Shown one piece after another: positions 26,661 through 36,700 of a stretch of 64,000 bases of DNA (within the stretch, counting starts at the first letter, position 1; each line of letters begins with the position of its first letter). The DNA lies in NCBI GenBank assembly GCA_002082585.1, contig CP020563.1, forward strand, positions 2,412,001 through 2,476,000. Reading direction: 5' to 3'. The notes beneath the pieces were generated by a model that saw only the letters and a program-made list of their open reading frames with translations, had not been told where the DNA came from and did no database searches. The DNA comes from Kitasatospora albolonga (lineage in GTDB: Bacteria > Actinomycetota > Actinomycetes > Streptomycetales > Streptomycetaceae). A program made the translations under genes and the position numbers.

Positions 26661-27002
26661 TCACCACTCCCGGGCCGCGATCAGCTCCTCCCCGTCCGCG
26701 TCCTCGAAGCCGTACGCCCGGGCGATGAACCAGAACGCCCCGCCTATCTCCTCCCGGGCCACCGTCTCGATCTCGCTGCCCGCCGCCTCGAACTCCGCCT
26801 CCAGGGCGTTGAACTCCTCGGTCGCCCCCTCGGTCAGCCGGTACAGTGCCGCCAGGTCCGCCGGGCGCTCGGCCTCGATCCGCTCGCACAGGCGCAGAAG
26901 CACCGCCCGGCCCCGGTCCAGGACGTGGTCCGGGAAGTAGTCGTCCTCGTACAGCGGCAGCAGGAACGCGTGCTCCGCCACCTGTCGGTTCGTGATCGCC
27001 AC
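26661..27002 (-). CDS. DUF5713-family protein
   Basis: A 113-residue acidic helical protein. ITNRQVAEHAFLLPLYEDD, YFPDHVLDRGRAVLLRL and EEIGGAFWFIARAYGFED match the DUF5713 pattern as I recall it; function unknown. GTG 27002 is chosen because GGAGG lies 6 nt upstream and it begins the conserved region. Convergent with the MarR gene. Confidence 0.75.
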   Translation of the reverse strand: MAITNRQVAEHAFLLPLYEDDYFPDHVLDRGRAVLLRLCERIEAERPADLAALYRLTEGATEEFNALEAEFEAAGSEIETVAREEIGGAFWFIARAYGFEDADGEELIAAREW

Positions 27003-27194
27003 GATGCCCCTCCACACCCGTCCGCGCCCACCGGCCCGCTCCCCACCGATCCTGCACCACGCCACTGACAACGCCCCGGAGCCGAACGGTCCCGGCCTGC
27101 CACGGGCTGACCCGGCCCCCACCTGACCCGCCCGCGCGTGCTCAGCATCACCCTGGACAGCTCCGTGACCGACCGGTAACTTCGAAGGGGAATG

Positions 27195-27208
27195 AGCAAG
27201 CGCTTAGC
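27195..27208 (+). promoter_or_regulatory. Operator-like inverted repeat before acyl-CoA dehydrogenase
   Basis: AGCAAG-CG-CTTAGC is a near-palindrome about 65 nt upstream of GTG 27271. It resembles AGCAAGnnCTTGCT sites bound by TetR regulators of acyl-CoA metabolism (for example KstR2 in mycobacteria). Confidence 0.45.
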
Positions 27209-27270
27209 CATGCCCGGTGAGCGCAGGCGCGTCCACCGACGAACACTTCAGCCGATCAAGGAGGCACCCC

Positions 27271-28428
27271 GTGCGCCGTACGGTATTCAACGAGGACCAC
27301 GAGGCGTTCCGGGAGACCATCCGCGCCTTCATCGCCGCCGAGGTCGTGCCGGTGTACGACGAGTGGTTCGCCGCGGGCGAGGTGCCGCGCGACTTCTACC
27401 TCAAGCTGGGCGAGCTGGGCGTCTTCGGCATCGAGGTCGACGAGGAGTACGGCGGCGCGGGCATCGACTCGCACAAGTACGAGGCCGTCATCTACGAGGA
27501 GACCTCCCGTGCGGGTGTCTCCTTCGGCGGCTCCGGCGTGCACACGCTGCTCGGCCTCCCGTACATCAAGATGCTCGCCACCGACGAGCAGAAGAAGCGC
27601 TGGCTGCCGAAGTTCGCGACCGGCGAGGAGATGTGGGCGCTCGCGATGACCGAGCCGGGCACCGGCTCCGACGTCGCGGGCATGAAGACCACCGCCAAGC
27701 TCTCCGAGGACGGCACGCACTACGTCCTCAACGGCGCGAAGACCTTCATCACCGGGGGCGTCCACGCCGACCGCGTGATCGTCTGCGCCCGTACCGCCGC
27801 CCCGCGCGAGGACGACCGCCGCTTCGGTATCTCCCTCTTCGCCGTCGACACGACGTCCGAGGGCTACTCGGTCGGCCGCAAGCTCGACAAGCTCGGCCTG
27901 AAGACCTCCGACACCGCCGAGCTGGCGTTCGTCGACGTCAAGGTCCCGGTCGAGGACCTGATGGGCGAGGAGAACAAGGGCTTCGGCTACCTCGGCACCA
28001 ACCTGGCCTCCGAGCGCTGGGGCATCGCCTTCGGCGCGTACGCCCAGGCAGCCGCCGCTGTCCGGTTCGCCAAGGAGTACGTCCAGGAGCGCACGGTCTT
28101 CGGCAAGACCGTCGCCTCCTTCCAGAACACGAAGTTCGAGCTGGCCGCCTGCCAGGCCGAGGTGGACGCGGCCCAGGCCGTCGCCGACCGCGCGCTGGAG
28201 GCGCTGGACGCCGGTGAGCTCACGGCAGCAGAGGCCGCCTCCGCCAAGCTGTTCTGCACCGAGGTCGCGCACCGCGTGATCGACCGCTGCCTCCAGCTGC
28301 ACGGCGGCTACGGCTTCATGAACGAGTACCCGATCGCCCGCCTGTACGCGGACAACCGCGTCAACCGCATCTACGGCGGCACCAGCGAGGTCATGAAGTC
28401 GATCATCGCCAAGTCGATGGGGCTGTGA
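27271..28428 (+). CDS. Acyl-CoA dehydrogenase
   Basis: A 385-residue FAD enzyme converting acyl-CoA to 2-enoyl-CoA with electrons passed to ETF. Typical blocks are ALAMTEPGTGSDVAGM (FAD/substrate loop), FITGGVHAD, ERTVFGKTVASFQNTKF, LQLHGGYGFMNEYPI and RIYGGTSEVMKSIIA at the C-terminus. GTG 27271 is preferred because AAGGAGG lies 6 nt upstream and the start sits at the standard N-terminus. A thioesterase II gene follows after 40 nt, probably co-transcribed. Chain-length preference is not readable. Confidence 0.92.
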   Translation: MRRTVFNEDHEAFRETIRAFIAAEVVPVYDEWFAAGEVPRDFYLKLGELGVFGIEVDEEYGGAGIDSHKYEAVIYEETSRAGVSFGGSGVHTLLGLPYIKMLATDEQKKRWLPKFATGEEMWALAMTEPGTGSDVAGMKTTAKLSEDGTHYVLNGAKTFITGGVHADRVIVCARTAAPREDDRRFGISLFAVDTTSEGYSVGRKLDKLGLKTSDTAELAFVDVKVPVEDLMGEENKGFGYLGTNLASERWGIAFGAYAQAAAAVRFAKEYVQERTVFGKTVASFQNTKFELAACQAEVDAAQAVADRALEALDAGELTAAEAASAKLFCTEVAHRVIDRCLQLHGGYGFMNEYPIARLYADNRVNRIYGGTSEVMKSIIAKSMGL

Positions 28429-28468
28429 ACACTTCACCAGCCGCTTCGGTAAGGACGGCGTTCTCTTC

Positions 28469-29344
28469 ATGAGCGCAGCACTCGATTCCCTGCTCGATCT
28501 GCTCGACCTGGAGCGGATCGAGCGGGACATCTTCCGGGGCACGAGCCGCAGCGCGGTCGTGCCCCGGGTGTTCGGCGGGCAGGTCGCGGCCCAGGCGCTG
28601 GTCGCCGCGGGCCGGACAGTCCCGGCGGACCGGGGTGCCCACTCCCTGCACGCGTACTTCCTGCGGGCGGGCGACCCGGGCGCGCCCATCGTCTACACCG
28701 TCGACCGCATCCGCGACGGGAAGTCGTTCACCACCCGCCGGGTCGTCGCCGTCCAGCACGGGCAGCCGATCTTCCACCTCTCCGCCTCCTTCCAGACCTA
28801 CGAAGAGGGGCTGGAGCACCAGGCGGACATGCCCGCGGCCCCCGATCCGGAGTCCCTGCCCACGGCCGCCGAGATGCTGCCCCGGTACGCGGACCGCTTC
28901 GCCGACCCGGGGATGGCGGACCGGCTGATCGAGGCGCGGGCCGCCGTCGACCTGCGGTATGTGGACGAGCCGCCGTTCGGTACGGCGGGCGAGGCCCGGG
29001 AGCCGCGCTCGCAGGTCTGGTTCCGGACCAACGGCAAGCTCGCGGACGACCCGCTGCTGCACGTGTGCATGGCGACGTACGTCTCCGACATGACCCTGCT
29101 GGACTCGGTGCTCCTGGCCCACGGGCGGGGCGGCTGGGCGGTCGGGGACGTGGTGGGGGCGAGTCTGGACCACGCGATGTGGTTCCACCGGCCGTTCCGG
29201 GCGGACGAGTGGCTGCTGTACGACCAGGAGTCGCCGTCGGCCTCCGGCGGGCGGGGCCTGGGCCAGGCCCGCATCCACACCGCCGACGGCCGCCTCGCGA
29301 TCACCGTCATCCAGGAGGGTGTCGTCCGCGTGCCCCGGGGATGA
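28469..29344 (+). CDS. tesB: Acyl-CoA thioesterase II
   Basis: A 291-residue double hot-dog thioesterase. The N-terminal block VFGGQVAAQALVAAGRTVP and HSLHAYFLRAGDPG, with the C-terminal ASLDHAMWFHRPFRADEWLL, QESPSASGGRGLGQARI and VIQEGVVR, are the TesB hallmarks; the Asp-Gln-Thr/Ser catalytic network lies in the second half. It hydrolyses acyl-CoA to free acid and CoA. It lies 40 nt behind the acyl-CoA dehydrogenase gene, fitting CoA recycling during fatty-acid or branched-acid degradation. Confidence 0.92.
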   Translation: MSAALDSLLDLLDLERIERDIFRGTSRSAVVPRVFGGQVAAQALVAAGRTVPADRGAHSLHAYFLRAGDPGAPIVYTVDRIRDGKSFTTRRVVAVQHGQPIFHLSASFQTYEEGLEHQADMPAAPDPESLPTAAEMLPRYADRFADPGMADRLIEARAAVDLRYVDEPPFGTAGEAREPRSQVWFRTNGKLADDPLLHVCMATYVSDMTLLDSVLLAHGRGGWAVGDVVGASLDHAMWFHRPFRADEWLLYDQESPSASGGRGLGQARIHTADGRLAITVIQEGVVRVPRG

Positions 29345-29382
29345 GCACCATCTGACGTCTCATTTCGGACATACTCCGCACC

Positions 29383-30351
29383 ATGAGCGACGCGGAGGCC
29401 CAGAGCAGAGCTGATGGCGGGGAGTCCACCTTCACGGTGATCGTGGCGGCCCTCGCCAACCTCGGGATCGCCGTGGCCAAGGCCGTCGCCGGGCTGATCA
29501 GCGGGTCGAGCGCGATGCTCTCCGAGGCGGCCCACTCGGTCGCGGACACCGTCACCGAGGTCATGCTCCTCGCCGCGCTCAAGCGGAGCGAGAAGCCGGC
29601 CGACGAGGACCACCCCCTCGGTTACGGCCCCGAGCGGTACATCTGGGCCATGCTCGCCTCCATCGCCACCTTCGTCGGCGGTGCGGTCTTCTCGGTCTAC
29701 GACGGGGTGCACACCCTGATCGCGGGCGAGGAACTGGGCGATCCGCTGATCTCGTACATCGTCCTCGGCGTCGCCTTCGCGCTGGAGGGCTACTCCCTGC
29801 GTACCGGCGTCAAACAGGTACGGCGCGAGGCGGCCCGGCTGCGGGTGCCGGACACGTACTACCTGCGCCACACCCCCGACACCGCCGTGAAGGCCGTCGT
29901 CATGGAGGACTCGGCGGCGCTGGCCGGGCTGCTGCTGGCGGCGGGCGGGCTGCTCGGCGGGCAGCTGACGGGGTCGGGGGTCTGGGACGGGATCGCGTCC
30001 TGTCTGATCGGCCTGCTGCTCGTGTACGTGGCGTGGGTGCTGGGCCGGTCCAACGCGCAGCTGCTCATCGGGCGGCCGCTGCCCGCGGCGATGCGGGCGG
30101 GGGTGCGGGAGGAGCTGACATCCGTACCGCACATCGTCGGCGTACTGGAGCTGACCACGCTCATCCAGGGGCCGACGGAGATCCTGATCGCCGCGAAGGT
30201 CGACTTCCGGGACATGGCCACGGCGGCGGAGGTCGAGTGGGCCTGCGAGGAGGCGGAGGCGCGGCTGCGGGAACGGTTCCCCTCGGTCCGGCGGGTGTAT
30301 CTGGACCCGACGCCGGGGCGCGAGCAGCGGGAGCGACGCGCCGGCCCTTGA
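29383..30351 (+). CDS. Cation diffusion facilitator (CDF) metal exporter
   Basis: A 322-residue inner-membrane protein with six transmembrane helices. Helix 2 carries SEAAHSVADTVTEV, the HxxxD half of the metal site; the second half lies in helix 5. The C-terminal about 100 residues form the cytoplasmic ferredoxin-like domain (VPHIVGVLELTTLIQG, then ILIAAKVDF). These proteins exchange Zn, Fe, Co or Mn for protons. Metal specificity is not clear by eye. It starts 38 nt after tesB and converges on the DUF1905 gene 4 nt away. Confidence 0.88.
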   Translation: MSDAEAQSRADGGESTFTVIVAALANLGIAVAKAVAGLISGSSAMLSEAAHSVADTVTEVMLLAALKRSEKPADEDHPLGYGPERYIWAMLASIATFVGGAVFSVYDGVHTLIAGEELGDPLISYIVLGVAFALEGYSLRTGVKQVRREAARLRVPDTYYLRHTPDTAVKAVVMEDSAALAGLLLAAGGLLGGQLTGSGVWDGIASCLIGLLLVYVAWVLGRSNAQLLIGRPLPAAMRAGVREELTSVPHIVGVLELTTLIQGPTEILIAAKVDFRDMATAAEVEWACEEAEARLRERFPSVRRVYLDPTPGREQRERRAGP

Positions 30352-30355
30352 GGCC

Positions 30356-30790
30356 CTACGGCGTCAGCTCCGCCACCGCCTTCGCGATCCGCCGCTCCCG
30401 CGTGGCGTCCGTCTTCGCGCCCTCGACCGAGGTGACATGCGCCTTCTGGCGACTGGGCGAGAGGGCCGCGAACGCCTCGGCCGCGCCGGGAGCCGCGGCG
30501 AGCGCCGCCGCGAGGTCCTCGGGCGGCTCGACCGTGCGGGGCGCGGTGTCGAGGGTCAGCTCCACCTCGATGGCGTCGCCGCCCGCGATCCCGGTCTCCT
30601 TGCGCTTGCCGGAGCTGAACGGGATGAGGTAGCGGCCGCCCATGGGGGCGATGGTCGAGCGGTACGCGTAACCGTTCACGGTCACGTTCACCGGCGGGCG
30701 CTTTCCGGCGCCGAGCGCCTCGACCACGTCCTCCGGCACCTCGATACCCGTGTTGTTGCCGCTCTGGAACATCGTCGAACTGAACTTCAT
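30356..30790 (-). CDS. DUF1905 / YdeI-like protein
   Basis: A 144-residue protein with two parts. Residues 1-85 match DUF1905 (FQSGNNTGIEVPEDVVEAL, then YRSTIAPMGGRYLIP and FSSGKRKETG). Residues 95-144 match the YdeI/OmpD-associated helical domain (AALSPSRQKAHVTSVEGAKT, then RRIAKAVAEL). Such proteins have been linked to stress or peptide resistance, without a known reaction. Convergent with the CDF gene, with only 4 nt between stops. Confidence 0.8.
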   Translation of the reverse strand: MKFSSTMFQSGNNTGIEVPEDVVEALGAGKRPPVNVTVNGYAYRSTIAPMGGRYLIPFSSGKRKETGIAGGDAIEVELTLDTAPRTVEPPEDLAAALAAAPGAAEAFAALSPSRQKAHVTSVEGAKTDATRERRIAKAVAELTP

Positions 30791-30895
30791 GGCCTTGGCC
30801 CTCCGTCTCCGTCGGCCGCCTCCCGCCGAGGCGGCCGCTCTCCGTCAGGGAAGACGGCCGCCGGGCCGGAAACTCATCGGAGCCGCCGGATCGCA

Positions 30896-31711
30896 CTACG
30901 CGGCGGGCTCCCGGGCAGGCTCGGGCTCGTCCGCCAGCAGCCCCGCCGCGTGCAGCAGGTACTCCGTCATCGGGTCGTAGTGGCGCGGGTCGGTGACATG
31001 GTCGTCCAGGGGGACGGTGACCTGGAGGGTGCCCTCCGACTCGCCGAGGAAGAGGGCCGGGTCGTTGCAGTCCGCGTAGCCGATCGCGTCCAGTCCGCGC
31101 TGGCCCGCGCACCCCGCCCAGCCGTGGTCCGCGACGACGAGGTCGGGCAGCGGGCGGCCCAGGTGCGCCATCGCGTCCAGGATGGCGGCCATCGGGGCCG
31201 GGGAGTGGGTGTGCCAGAGAGTGGCGCCGCGCTCCAGCATCGCGACGTCGGCGAACTGGAAGACCAAGCCCTCGTCCGCCGTCAGCCCCGACGGGATGCG
31301 GACGATCTCGCAGCCCGCCCGGCGCAGCGCGTCCGCCGTCTGCCGGTGCACGTCCAGCAGGCCGCCGGGGTGGCCGGTGGCGAAGAGGACCCGCTCCCGC
31401 CCGTCGGCGGCCTTGCGCAGACGGGCCGCCATCCGCTCCAGGGCGTCGACCGTCAGCTCGGGGTCGATGGTGTCCTGGCCGATGCGGTGCTCGGGGTCGT
31501 CGTTCACCCCGCAGCGCTCGGCCATCACGGCGAGCACGTCCTGCTCGTCGGTCCAGCGGTCGCCTAGCTCCAGGCCCAGCCAGTAGTGGCGGTCACCGTT
31601 GGCGAGCTTGCGGTAGTGGGAGAGGTTGTTGTCCCGTGGTGTGGCCACGTCCCCCGCGATACGCGTACGGACGAGGTGGTCGACGAGGGCGGCGCGGCTG
31701 GGTATCGGCAT
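30896..31711 (-). CDS. Predicted actinobacterial phosphatase
   Basis: A 271-residue soluble protein. ATGHPGGLLDVH, TLWHTHSPAPMAAIL, DLVVADHGWAGCAGQ and YADCNDPALFL are conserved-looking His/Asp blocks compatible with a metal-dependent phosphatase; homologues in Streptomyces are usually labelled phosphatase. The exact fold and substrate are not known to me. The C-terminal 15 residues are Glu/Pro-rich. ATG 31711 starts at a normal N-terminus; the divergent gene is the GT2 synthase at 32051. Confidence 0.55.
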   Translation of the reverse strand: MPIPSRAALVDHLVRTRIAGDVATPRDNNLSHYRKLANGDRHYWLGLELGDRWTDEQDVLAVMAERCGVNDDPEHRIGQDTIDPELTVDALERMAARLRKAADGRERVLFATGHPGGLLDVHRQTADALRRAGCEIVRIPSGLTADEGLVFQFADVAMLERGATLWHTHSPAPMAAILDAMAHLGRPLPDLVVADHGWAGCAGQRGLDAIGYADCNDPALFLGESEGTLQVTVPLDDHVTDPRHYDPMTEYLLHAAGLLADEPEPAREPAA

Positions 31712-31980
31712 GAACCCATTGTGCCGTCCGGGGTGCGGTACGTGCTCGGTAAGCCTCAGGAGCGCCGGGGAACCCCAGGAATCCGGTCAGGTCCCAGGGG
31801 TCCCGCAGGCCCCGGAAGCCTCGTGGGTCTTCAGTCTTCCGGGATTGTTCATCCGCCTGTGACCTGCGCCTTCCTCGGGCCGACGGGTGCGGCCGGTCGA
31901 ATGGGAGCACCCAGAGGTCTGGACCAATTGAGTCGCGCCAATCCGCTGTCTCATTTCCGCCCACCACCTCGTTCTCGAGC
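31712..31980. other. Intergenic region before the GT2 operon
   Basis: No gene recognised. It contains short imperfect inverted repeats built from GGTCCC/GGGGTC and AGTCTTCCGGGA elements, and leads into the DasR-like box. Confidence 0.5.
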
Positions 31981-31981
31981 A

Positions 31982-31997
31982 AGTGGTCTATACCTTT
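31982..31997 (+). promoter_or_regulatory. DasR-responsive element (dre)-like box
   Basis: AGTGGTCTATACCTTT matches the DasR consensus A(C/G)TGGTCTAGACCA(C/G)T at 13 of 16 positions, mismatching at G10, A14 and position 15. It lies about 55 nt before the GT2 start. DasR is the GntR repressor of N-acetylglucosamine metabolism; binding here is inferred. Confidence 0.5.
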
Positions 31998-32050
31998 GGT
32001 ACTAGGGTGGGCCACCTGAAACGGGTACATACACAGCCGTGGGGGGCTTT

Positions 32051-33775
32051 ATGACCGTGCATCACCTTCCGCAACCACCGTCCGACGACGAGCTGTTCTG
32101 GTACTTCGGACCGCAGCGCCGCTGGGTTCTGGTGAGCAGTTCGCTCGCCTTCGTCTTCACCGCGGCCACCATGTTCACCTTCGCCCTGCGGACCCCGGCG
32201 CTCTGGGCCTTCCTCGCGATCCTCGGACTGAACGTCGTGGCGCTGCTGCTCTCCTCCGTCAACAGCCTGCGGAAGCGCCGGCTGACCCGGCCGTCGCACG
32301 AGATCCTCGTCCGCGCCTGGCAGCCCGCCGAACTGCCGTCCGTGGACCTGTACTTGCCGACCTGTGGCGAACCCCTCCCCATCCTCGCCAACGCCTACCG
32401 CGCCGTCTCCGCCGTGGACTGGCCCGGCGCGCTGACCGTCTGGGTGCTGGACGACGGCGACCGGCCCGAGGTCGCCGCGCTGGCCGCCTCGTACGGGTAC
32501 GAGTACGTCGTCCGCCCCGACCGGGGCCACCTGAAGAAGGCGGGCAACCTCAACCACGCGCTCACGCTGAGCAGTTCGGAGTACATCGCGATCCTGGACG
32601 CGGACTTCGCGCCCCGCCCGGACTTCCTGCGCCACCTCGTGCCGTATCTCGCCGACCCCGCCGTGGGCATCGTGCAGAGCCCGCAGTGCTTCGACACCGA
32701 CGAGGGCATGGGGTGGATACAGCGCGCCGCAGGCTCCGCCCAGGAGTGGTTCTTCCGCTGGATCCAGCCGTCCCGGGACGCCAGTGACGCCGCCATCTGC
32801 TGCGGCTCCAACGCCGTCTACCGCCGCAGCGCGATCGACCTGGCGGGCGGCTTCGCCCGGCTCGACCACAGCGAGGACCTGTACACCGGGCTCGCGCTGC
32901 ACGAGAAGGGGTTCCGCACCCTGTACGTCCCCGTCCTGGTCGCCAAGGGCACCTCGCCCGACGAACTCACCTCCTTCGTCAACCAGCAGTACCGGTGGGC
33001 GATGGGCAACCTCCATCTGCTCGGGACCCCGGTCCTGAAGCGGATGCGGGCGCCCTGGCGGATGCGGCTCTGCTTCTACGAGGGTGTGGTCGGGTACCTC
33101 ACCACGGCCGTGAACACCTTCGCCGCGCCGCTGCCGCCGCTGGTGATGATGTTCTGGTACCCGGACCACATCCGCCCCTGGCACGTCCTGCCGCTGCTCG
33201 CCCCGCTCTGGCTCTGGCACGTGCTGCTGCCCCGGATCAGCCGGACCCGCTGGCGGGTCGAGGTGATCCGGGCCAACGTCCTCACCAGCGTGGCCGCCGC
33301 CACCGCGTTCTGGCACACCCTGCGGGGCCGCAGCGCCGCCTGGGTGCCCACGGGGGTGCGGGCCAAGGGGAGTTCGGGGGCGATGGCCCGCCGGGTGGCC
33401 GGTGTCTCGCTGGTCTGGCTGGTCCTCTCCAACGGGGCCGCCGCGCTGGGGATCGCGCTGGCCGTGGCCCGTAACGGCTGGGAGCCCAACTGGGGGCTGG
33501 GGCTCTACCTGTTGGTACAGCTCCAGATCAACGTCCCGCTGATCCGGGACCTGTTGCGCGAGCTGCGCCCGGCGGGGAGCTCCCCGCAGCCGAACCCGCT
33601 CGCCGCCCCGCGCTCCCGTACGCCCCGAGCCCGGGGTCCCCGTACGGGCCTGGGCTTCTCCACCGGCATGCTGCCCCGCCGCTGGCCCGAGACCCTCGCC
33701 GCCTCCGCCGTCCTCCTGCTCACCGGTCTGCTCGCCTCGGGATGGGTCAACCCCATGCTCCCCTGGTCGAGCTGA
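32051..33775 (+). CDS. Membrane glycosyltransferase 2, cellulose synthase-like
   Basis: A 574-residue processive GT2. Two N-terminal membrane helices (about 28-70) precede the cytosolic catalytic domain. That domain has LPTCGEP, DDG (Asp134), DAD (Asp183, Asp185), SEDL (Glu275-Asp276) and QQYRW (312-316), the D-DxD-(T/S)ED-QxxRW set of cellulose/chitin/hyaluronan synthases. Several C-terminal helices form the export channel. No PilZ domain is visible. It should polymerise a beta-linked polysaccharide from a UDP-sugar while extruding it. ATG 32051 follows TGGGGGG. A trimodular acyltransferase-SGNH-GH16 gene starts 24 nt downstream. Confidence 0.88.
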   Translation: MTVHHLPQPPSDDELFWYFGPQRRWVLVSSSLAFVFTAATMFTFALRTPALWAFLAILGLNVVALLLSSVNSLRKRRLTRPSHEILVRAWQPAELPSVDLYLPTCGEPLPILANAYRAVSAVDWPGALTVWVLDDGDRPEVAALAASYGYEYVVRPDRGHLKKAGNLNHALTLSSSEYIAILDADFAPRPDFLRHLVPYLADPAVGIVQSPQCFDTDEGMGWIQRAAGSAQEWFFRWIQPSRDASDAAICCGSNAVYRRSAIDLAGGFARLDHSEDLYTGLALHEKGFRTLYVPVLVAKGTSPDELTSFVNQQYRWAMGNLHLLGTPVLKRMRAPWRMRLCFYEGVVGYLTTAVNTFAAPLPPLVMMFWYPDHIRPWHVLPLLAPLWLWHVLLPRISRTRWRVEVIRANVLTSVAAATAFWHTLRGRSAAWVPTGVRAKGSSGAMARRVAGVSLVWLVLSNGAAALGIALAVARNGWEPNWGLGLYLLVQLQINVPLIRDLLRELRPAGSSPQPNPLAAPRSRTPRARGPRTGLGFSTGMLPRRWPETLAASAVLLLTGLLASGWVNPMLPWSS

Positions 33776-33799
33776 GCCGAGCCGAAAGGCCCCACCACC

Positions 33800-36700
33800 A
33801 TGCCCTTCCTCCTGGCTCCCGGCCCCCGCCGGAAGCGCTCAGCACCCGCTTCCCCACCCACTTCCCCACCCGCTTCCGCACCGGCCTCCGCGCCACCGGC
33901 CGCGCCGCCCGCCGCGCGCTCCGGCGGTGAGTCCGGGCCGAGCCCGCACCGCTCCACGTTCCGGCCCGACATCGAGGGACTGCGCGCGGTCGCTGTCCTC
34001 TGCGTCCTCGCCTTCCATGCCGAAATCCCGGGCACGGCAGGCGGGTTCATCGGCGTGGATGTCTTCTTCGTGATCTCCGGCTATCTGATCACCGGCCTGC
34101 TCGTCCGCGAGGCGATCAGCACCGGCCGCATCCGGCTGGGCGACTTCTTCTCCCGCCGGGCCCGGCGCCTGCTGCCCTCGGCCGCCGTGGTGCTCGCGGC
34201 CGTGGCGGTGGCCGGGGCCTGGCTGACCGTACCGCTGCGCCGCACCGACCTGGAGTACGACGTCCTCGCGGCGGCGCTCTCCGTCGCCAACTGGCGGTTC
34301 GTCTCGCAGCAGACGGACTACCTCGCCGCCGGGCACGACCAGAGCCCGCTGCTGCACTTCTGGTCGCTCGCCGTGGAGGAGCAGTTCTACCTGTTCTGGG
34401 CGCCGCTCCTCGCCGTGGCCGTCCTCTGCACCGCCCGCGCCCTCCGCCGGGGACGGGCCGTGCGGGCGGTCGTGGCGCTGGTCACCGGGGTGCTGGTCCT
34501 CGGCTCGTTCGCGCTGTCGCTGTACTGGACGGAGCACTCGGTCTCGCTCGCGTACCTCGGAACGCCTTCGCGCGTCTGGCAGTTCGGCGTGGGGGCTCTG
34601 CTCGCGCTGCTGCCGTGGCACCTGCTGCGCGGCCCGCGTCCGCTGCGGCTGCTGTGCGGCTGGGGCGGGGCGGTGGCGATCGGCTGGTGCGTGGTGGCGT
34701 ACGACGCCTCGACACCGTACCCCGGTTACGCGGCGCTCGTCCCGACCCTGGCCACCGCCGCCGTGATCCTGGCCGCGATACCCGGCCGGGGCGAGCGGAA
34801 CGTCCAGGGCGCCTACGGGGTCGGGCGGCTGCTGGCGGGGCGGGGGCCCCGGGCGGTCGGGCGGCTCTCGTACAACCTCTATCTGTGGCACTGGCCGGTG
34901 ATCGTCCTCGCCGAGGCCCGGCTCGGCACGCTGGGCTGGCCCGCGAAGACCGCGCTGACGCTGGCGGCCGTACTGCCCGCCCTCGCCACGATGCGCTGGG
35001 TCGAGCAGCCGCTGCGCCGCAGCCGTACGGTCTCCGAACTCCCGCGCCGGGGACTGTCGGTGGGCATCTCCGCGATCGTGCTGCCGGTCGTGCTCGCCCT
35101 GGTGGTGGGCACCGCGACGCTGCACATGATGGGCCCGGCCACCCCGGTCGACGTCAAGGGGCTGCCGCCGGGCGCCGCCTCCGGGCCCTCGCTGCTCGCG
35201 CGGGTTCCCGGGGCCCCGGTCGCGGACGGCGGGCCGGTGGTGCCGAGCCCGGCCCAGGCCCGCAAGGACTTCCCGCCGGACCAGGGGTGCCAGGTCGCCC
35301 CGGAGGTGACGCGCAGCCCTCAGTGCCTGTTCGGCGCGGTGGACAGCCCGGACCGGATCGTGCTGCTCGGCGACTCGCACGCGGGCCAGTGGTTCTCCCC
35401 GATGCTCGCGCTGGCCTCCCAACGCGGCTGGGCACTCCAGGAGTTGGTCAAGCAGGGTTGCCCACTGCCGCAGTTGGCGGTGGACAGCCCGCAACTGGGC
35501 CGCGCCTACCGGGAGTGCGACACCTGGCGGGCGGACACCCTGGACCGCCTGCGTACGGGGCCGAGGCCCCGGCTCATCGTGATCGCCTCCCTCAACCGGT
35601 ACACCGAGGACCGTCAACTCCTCACCGCGGCCTGGGAGAGGACGCTGAAGCCGCTGCGGGAGACCGGCGCCCCGATCGTGTACATCGAGGGCACCCCCGT
35701 ACCCGGTACGGACATCCCCGCCTGCGTCTCCGGCTCCCCCGACGACGACGCCGCCTGCGCGTTCGACCGGGCGGACGCGGTACCGGCCGATCCGCTGGCG
35801 CGGCGGATCGCGGCGGGGAAGGTGCCGGGCGTACGGTCCATCAGCGTGAACCCGGTGCTGTGCCCGGGGGACGGCCCGACCTGCCCGGCCGTACGGGACC
35901 GGGTGCTGCTCTACCGGGACGACGCCCATCTGACGAACGTGGCGGCCGTCGTACTGACCCCGAGGCTGGAGCGGCTGCTGACGGACGCGGGCGCCCTGCC
36001 GGCGACGACCCCCGAGCCCTCAACTCCCGCCGCACCAGGGGCGGACGGCTGGACCGAGCTGCTCCGGGACGACTTCGACGGGCCTGCGGGCAGCCGCCCC
36101 TCCCCCGCGAACTGGCAGTACGACATCGGGACCTGCTACCCCGGCTGCCCGGCCCCGCAGTGGGGCACCGGCGAGATCGAGACCATGACCGACTCCACCG
36201 ACAACGTCCGCCTGGACGGGAAGGGCGCACTGGAGATCGTGCCCACCAGGAGGGGCGGCGAGTGGAGTTCGGGCCGGATCGAGACCGTACGTTCCGACTT
36301 CGCGCCGCCGCCCGGCGGGGTGCTGCGGATCGAGGCGTCGATCGCGCTGCCGGACGTGACCGGCCCGGAGGCGGCGGGGTACTGGCCCGCGTTCTGGACC
36401 CTGGGCGCCTCGCTGCGCGACGGGTACACGGGCTGGCCGGGCGTCGGTGAGCTGGACATCATGGAGTCCGTCAACGGCCGGGACACCGTCTTCGGCACGA
36501 TGCACTGCGGGGTGCTCGACGGCGGCCCGTGCGAGGAGCCCGTGGGGCTGACCTCGGGCCCGCAGCCGTGCGCGACCTGCCGTACGGAGTTCCACTCGTA
36601 CGCCGTGGAAGTGGACCTCGGCGCGGGCGAGGTCCGCTGGTATCTGGACGGCCGCGTGTACCACCGGGTGAGCGCCGACCGGATGGACGCCGGGACCTGG

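Noticed and set aside
31593..32030. Possible minus-strand gene before the GT2 operon
   Set aside because: Arg/Pro-rich composition, no motif, and it covers the phosphatase 5' end and the DasR-like box.
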